64,000 nucleotides of DNA from positions 70,169,478 to 70,233,477 of the forward strand of contig CM066738.1 in the NCBI GenBank assembly GCA_033961575.1. The letters run 5' to 3'. This document shows, one piece after another, positions 60,154 to 64,000 of this stretch (within the stretch, counting starts at the first letter, position 1; every line of letters starts with the position of its first letter). Position numbers and translations under genes: made by a program. Source of the DNA: Aselliscus stoliczkanus. Taxonomy: Eukaryota; Chordata; Mammalia; Chiroptera; Hipposideridae. The notes under the pieces are model-generated. The model did no database searches and was not told the origin of the DNA. It worked only from the letters and a program-made list of their open reading frames with translations.

Positions 60154-63100
60154 TGGTGGTGGGGAGGGTGTGTGCTTTGGCTTCATCAGCTGGGCAGGGT
60201 GTCTGGGGCTGCTGTTGGGACCCAGGGATCCTGGAGCACATCTATTCTTCCTCTAGAGTTCAGCTCATCAAATTTTCAGTTTCCAGCCCCACTTATACTT
60301 TCATTCCAGTGTCTGGGGCAATTTGGGGTGAACTGGGAGAACATAATTGTCAAAATACGTGTAAACTCCCCCATTTTGAAATGTTTTGTTGTGCTTAAGC
60401 AGGGGAGGGTGTGAACTGCGTTTTTTGGCCTGATGAAGACAGATTGGCTTCTTTCCTCAGCTGCAGCATTCTGTGTCTTTCTTGGTGCTTTCACAGGTCT
60501 CTCTTTATATTTAACCTGTATGATAACCTGACAGATTCCTAAGATGAAACTGTTTTGTTTTTATTTTTGTTTTTGGCTGTTGTTTGTTTGACGAGAGCTG
60601 TGGGAGTCACAGAGGTGGCAATGACAAAGGAGGCGCATCAGCCTACATGATCCTACCTGGTGCTCTCACACCCCAGGTCTGGACATTTCGTGGGAGCCTC
60701 AGCCCTCTATTTAGGGCCAAGTATTGTAGGGGCCCTAATTAGGTAGGATAAAGTGAGGTATTCCTGGGTTCAAAAGACACGCTGGAAATTCTAGTGGCCT
60801 GAAAGTGAAGGATCTGATCTGAAAAGCAGCCTCCCAGTGTGCAACAAGCTCTTCCTCCATCCTCTCTAAGATTTTGGTCTCAAAATTCACTCTTCTTGCC
60901 CCTACAAAGCTGTCTCTAGAGACCATCTTTTACCTCCTGTGAAGAGTGGGGGTGCGGGGTTCTGTAGGGGTCACTGTGAGTAGAGACTTGAGAGAGAGCA
61001 GAGAGCACTGTCACTCTTCCTGTGGCATAAGGACCCACGTCTGGCTCCCAGGAGCAGAGAGATGGGGAGAGGAGGAATCTTCAAAGGATAGGAAGGGTGG
61101 GGATGGTTAGGGTGTGAGGCTTTTGCACTCTGAAAGGGTGTGTGAATTGGGTAGGGGGCAGGCAGCTGCAGTTGGGGCAAGATCCTGAAGTTCTGCCTGT
61201 TTGGTGACGCACCTTAGCATCATCTCCATGCTCCTTTCCCCTAGTCTTCCAGCATTTCACAGGCCTGAGAAAAAGAAGCAGTCCAACAAACATAATTTGC
61301 GTCTTTCGTTCAATGTTTAAAGTAACTGGATCTGTGGGAAAATGCTTTTAGAGACAGTACGGTGCAATTGCAGGCAAGTTAGTTTTTTTCATTTTAAACA
61401 TAACCTAACCTTTCATTAATTTTTTCACCTTCTGGATAGGACACTGAAAAATTAGAAAAATCTTCTGTATACCCAGTGTATGTGAAAAAGAAAAAGCAAC
61501 CAAAAATCTGAAGGGGTTTGGGAACACACCCAGGCTTTTTTGCATAGTCTTTTAAGAAGGCGGGAAGCTACTGAATGAGAATAAACCAGTCTGGGGGTGG
61601 GGAGGACAAATGACCCTCACTTTCCTTGTCCTCACAGGTGTTTTCATGCTAGAGAGACCTCAGTCCCCAACCCTTATTCAGCTTCCCAGCTAGATTCCCT
61701 GCTTCTCCACTTTGATTTTTTTAAACAAACCATTTTTTGGAGGCACTCTTTAATCGTTTTGGGCAAACAGCAGGGCTAAAACCTGAGTGCTGAGCTTTCT
61801 CAACCCGCCATTGTGGAGGCCTCTGGGAACCTGCTCCATACACTTCTCCCTGGTTCTGGTGGTCAGTATGTAGTGGAGATTCCCAGGACGAGCTCAGGGT
61901 CCTCACAAGCCCTTCAGTCCCTAGCCCAGTGCCCTCCTAAGCTTCCACTGAACCGTGTTCCATTCTCTGGGTCTTGGGAGGACATTCACTGGTCGAGTCC
62001 TTCTCGCCCGAGTCTCTCACTCCCCTAGGGGCACACAAGGCAGCCATGTTAGGAGAGAGATGATAATTAGGGGAAAGCTGATGAGCTTCCAGCACCTTCA
62101 GATTTTGTAATTTTTATTAAAAAACATTTTGCTTATTTTAACCAGTAATAGAATTGTAGCTGCTGGGTAAGGGGTAGGGAGAGAATGGGAGCTATAGATT
62201 TTATTAACTAAACATACGCAAACTTCATAAATTTTATTTATCCAAAGTGAACTTTAAGTTTTGTCTTTGGGTTTTCAGATGACTAAAGAGATTTACCTGG
62301 AGAGTTCACACTATCTTCTCCTGGGTGTCTTTATTGTTTCCAGTGGGGGGCTGGGGAAGGAGGCCTGGTGTAGGGTTGGGTTCTCCAGGGAATGTCCCCC
62401 TCCTCTACAGAGAGAGGTTCTGATAGGTAACATTTTAAAGTCAACAACAAAGACAAATACCTTGTTTAACTTCAGTGTCCTTGAAGTCCTGAGCATTTTA
62501 CTGATTACCGTAGTCAATAGTGGCTTTTAGCGGGGAGAAGAATAAATCTTTGTGATATGTTGTAAGTTGCAGTATCCCTATGACAACTTTGAACTCGTTA
62601 TGTAGGATGCTAGTTTCTTTTAAATTTATTTCTTGAGAAAGGAGCCTTTTTTTTTTTAGGGTAAATAGTAGTAATGAAATTAAAGAGTTTTTATGCCAAA
62701 TACACATTTAAATATCTTTACAACAAACATTTAATGGTAGAAATAAGTGGTAAACTGCACAGGAATGAGAAGGATTAGAAAGACTTGATAGCATGCATAA
62801 TCTTCTCTAAAGTGTAATGTTTATTTACTTAAAAATTGATTCAGAAATGCTCCTTAAAGAAAGCCAAATTGGAACATTTAAATGTTCTATAACCCTAAAC
62901 AGAAGGAGATATTTATTTTAAAAGTCTATTTAAAAGGTACTTATTTAATTAATAAATACCTATCTCATTTTAGATAGTATTCATTCATATTTAACTGTTA
63001 TAGGGGACATAATAAATGTGACAGCCATTAACTCTTATTAACAGGTTTAGGTTTGTTGTGAACTCCAAAAACTAATCAAATAGCAAAATAAACACAATTT

Positions 63101-63531
63101 AGAAAGATTGCATAAATTGAAATTTTAATGTAGGACAATAGGAAACAGTTTTATAAATAACACTAGGGCGGTCTTAGTAATTTTCCGAATCAATAAAATA
63201 ACAACTGTTTGTAGAAATTTTGCAGATAGAAGCAACCCAATGAAAATCAGAATATTTTAGTCTTTGATCCTTGTAGCATGAAAATAATACATTTGTCTCT
63301 GTGCCTATTAATGTTAGTGCATTATTTTCCCTGAGGAGACCTGAGTCATTTTTCTAATTAATTGATATAAATGCCCAAGAATAGTATTTCTAATTTAAAC
63401 TTGTTTATTTTTTTTTATTGGGGAAAATTAAGGGTGGCAGGTATAGTAAATACTTTTTAAATAAAAAGAAAGATAAAAGAAGTAAGGAAGCCTCAGTGTG
63501 TCCTGGGATATTAGTGGGCTGGAGCGCGGGG

Positions 63532-63562
63532 GTTAATATTGTTAATATTAACTGTTAATATT
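63532..63562. promoter_or_regulatory. Clustered GTTAATATT motifs (HNF1-like) in intron 2
   Basis: GTTAATATT begins at 63532, 63541 and 63554. The middle one is the perfect palindrome GTTAATATTAAC. It resembles an HNF1 site, but its half-sites lack the usual one-base spacer, so binding is uncertain. Confidence 0.3.
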
Positions 63563-63769
63563 GTATGGCTTGCTCAGATTTGGCAAATGGCATACTGTAA
63601 TTATGATGGATTCAGTTTTGAAAAGCTTGGGAACAGCCAGAAAGAAGGGGTCAGGGGACCCAAATCGACCTCTCCGCAGCTTATCTCCACCCTGAGATCC
63701 TTGGTGGTAAAAGGCAAATGGTTAGGTTTTCAAAACTGTCTCCTATTTTGCTGGGTTTTTACTGGGCGC

Positions 63770-64000
63770 GCCTAGGGCTGCAGAGGATGGTCAGCAGATC
63801 GATAGGCACATCACCAGCCAGCTTCCGGCTTGGCTGCGGAGCAGAAAGATCCTTGGGGAAGGGCTCGGGCGGGGAAGCTGCCCCGGGACTGGGGCTTCTG
63901 GGGGTCTTCGGGGGAGCCTCGGGAGGGGTGGGCACGGCGCGGCCTCACCGGGCCTTTCGTCCCTGCTCTCACCGCAGACCTGCTGGAGGACCTGCCCCCC
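63770..64000. other. GC-rich DNA leading into GATA6 exon 3
   Basis: CpG frequency rises from GGGCGCGCC at about 63765 to the window edge. This is common around the conserved GATA zinc-finger exons. Confidence 0.5.
63978..64000 (+). CDS. GATA6: GATA6 exon 3, first 23 bases (cut by window edge)
   Basis: The exon follows a pyrimidine-rich tract ending CACCGCAG at 63977. Its first two bases complete the codon split at 59500 (G plus AC gives Asp), so the phase fits exactly. The eight residues read DLLEDLPP. The first six match the conserved stretch just before the N-terminal zinc finger. The last two differ from the Ser-Glu I remember in human and mouse; this may be lineage variation or an end effect. 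The rest of the exon, with the first zinc finger, lies outside the window. Confidence 0.9.

Overview
This looks like mammalian nuclear DNA, most likely from a bat. Introns, old mammal-wide repeats (MIR, L2, L1, an MLT1-type LTR, MER5) and a vertebrate developmental gene place it in mammals. The SINEs narrow it to bats: tRNA-derived elements with pol III A and B boxes, tails carrying AATAAA plus a TCTTT terminator, and one clear Ves-like composite. The Ves family is characteristic of bats. The exact lineage cannot be fixed by reading; a yinpterochiropteran bat is only a guess.

Layout. Positions 1 to about 48.7 kb are a gene desert crowded with SINEs (about 27 copies, many with intact target-site duplications), two related mariner deletion derivatives, an 80-bp mariner MITE, several L1 pieces and old MIR/L2 relics. 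I find no convincing protein gene there. From 48.7 kb to the end there is not one recognisable SINE, and GC content and CpG density rise sharply from about 52 kb.

The only gene I can name is GATA6 on the plus strand, truncated by the right edge. It comprises a predicted non-coding exon 1 (about 56.76-56.95 kb) in a CpG island, intron 1 (about 1.4 kb), coding exon 2 (start codon 58372, donor after 59500; 376 codons plus one base), intron 2 (about 4.5 kb) and the first 23 bases of exon 3. The zinc fingers lie beyond the window. The sequence supports two protein starts (residues 1 and 148), an upstream ORF that would be created by exon 1-2 splicing, and clusters of GATA motifs near the promoter that fit autoregulation.

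Upstream of GATA6, a second CpG-rich patch (52.4-53.4 kb) carries minus-strand promoter-like motifs and a textbook minus-strand splice donor, so an antisense non-coding transcript is plausible. I found no undescribed enzymatic or defence system. The most interesting material is regulatory (the uORF, the GATA-site cluster, the antisense candidate) and transposon biology (an internally repetitive SINE, tail sharing between different SINE bodies, repeated use of one target site, and a shared mariner deletion derivative).
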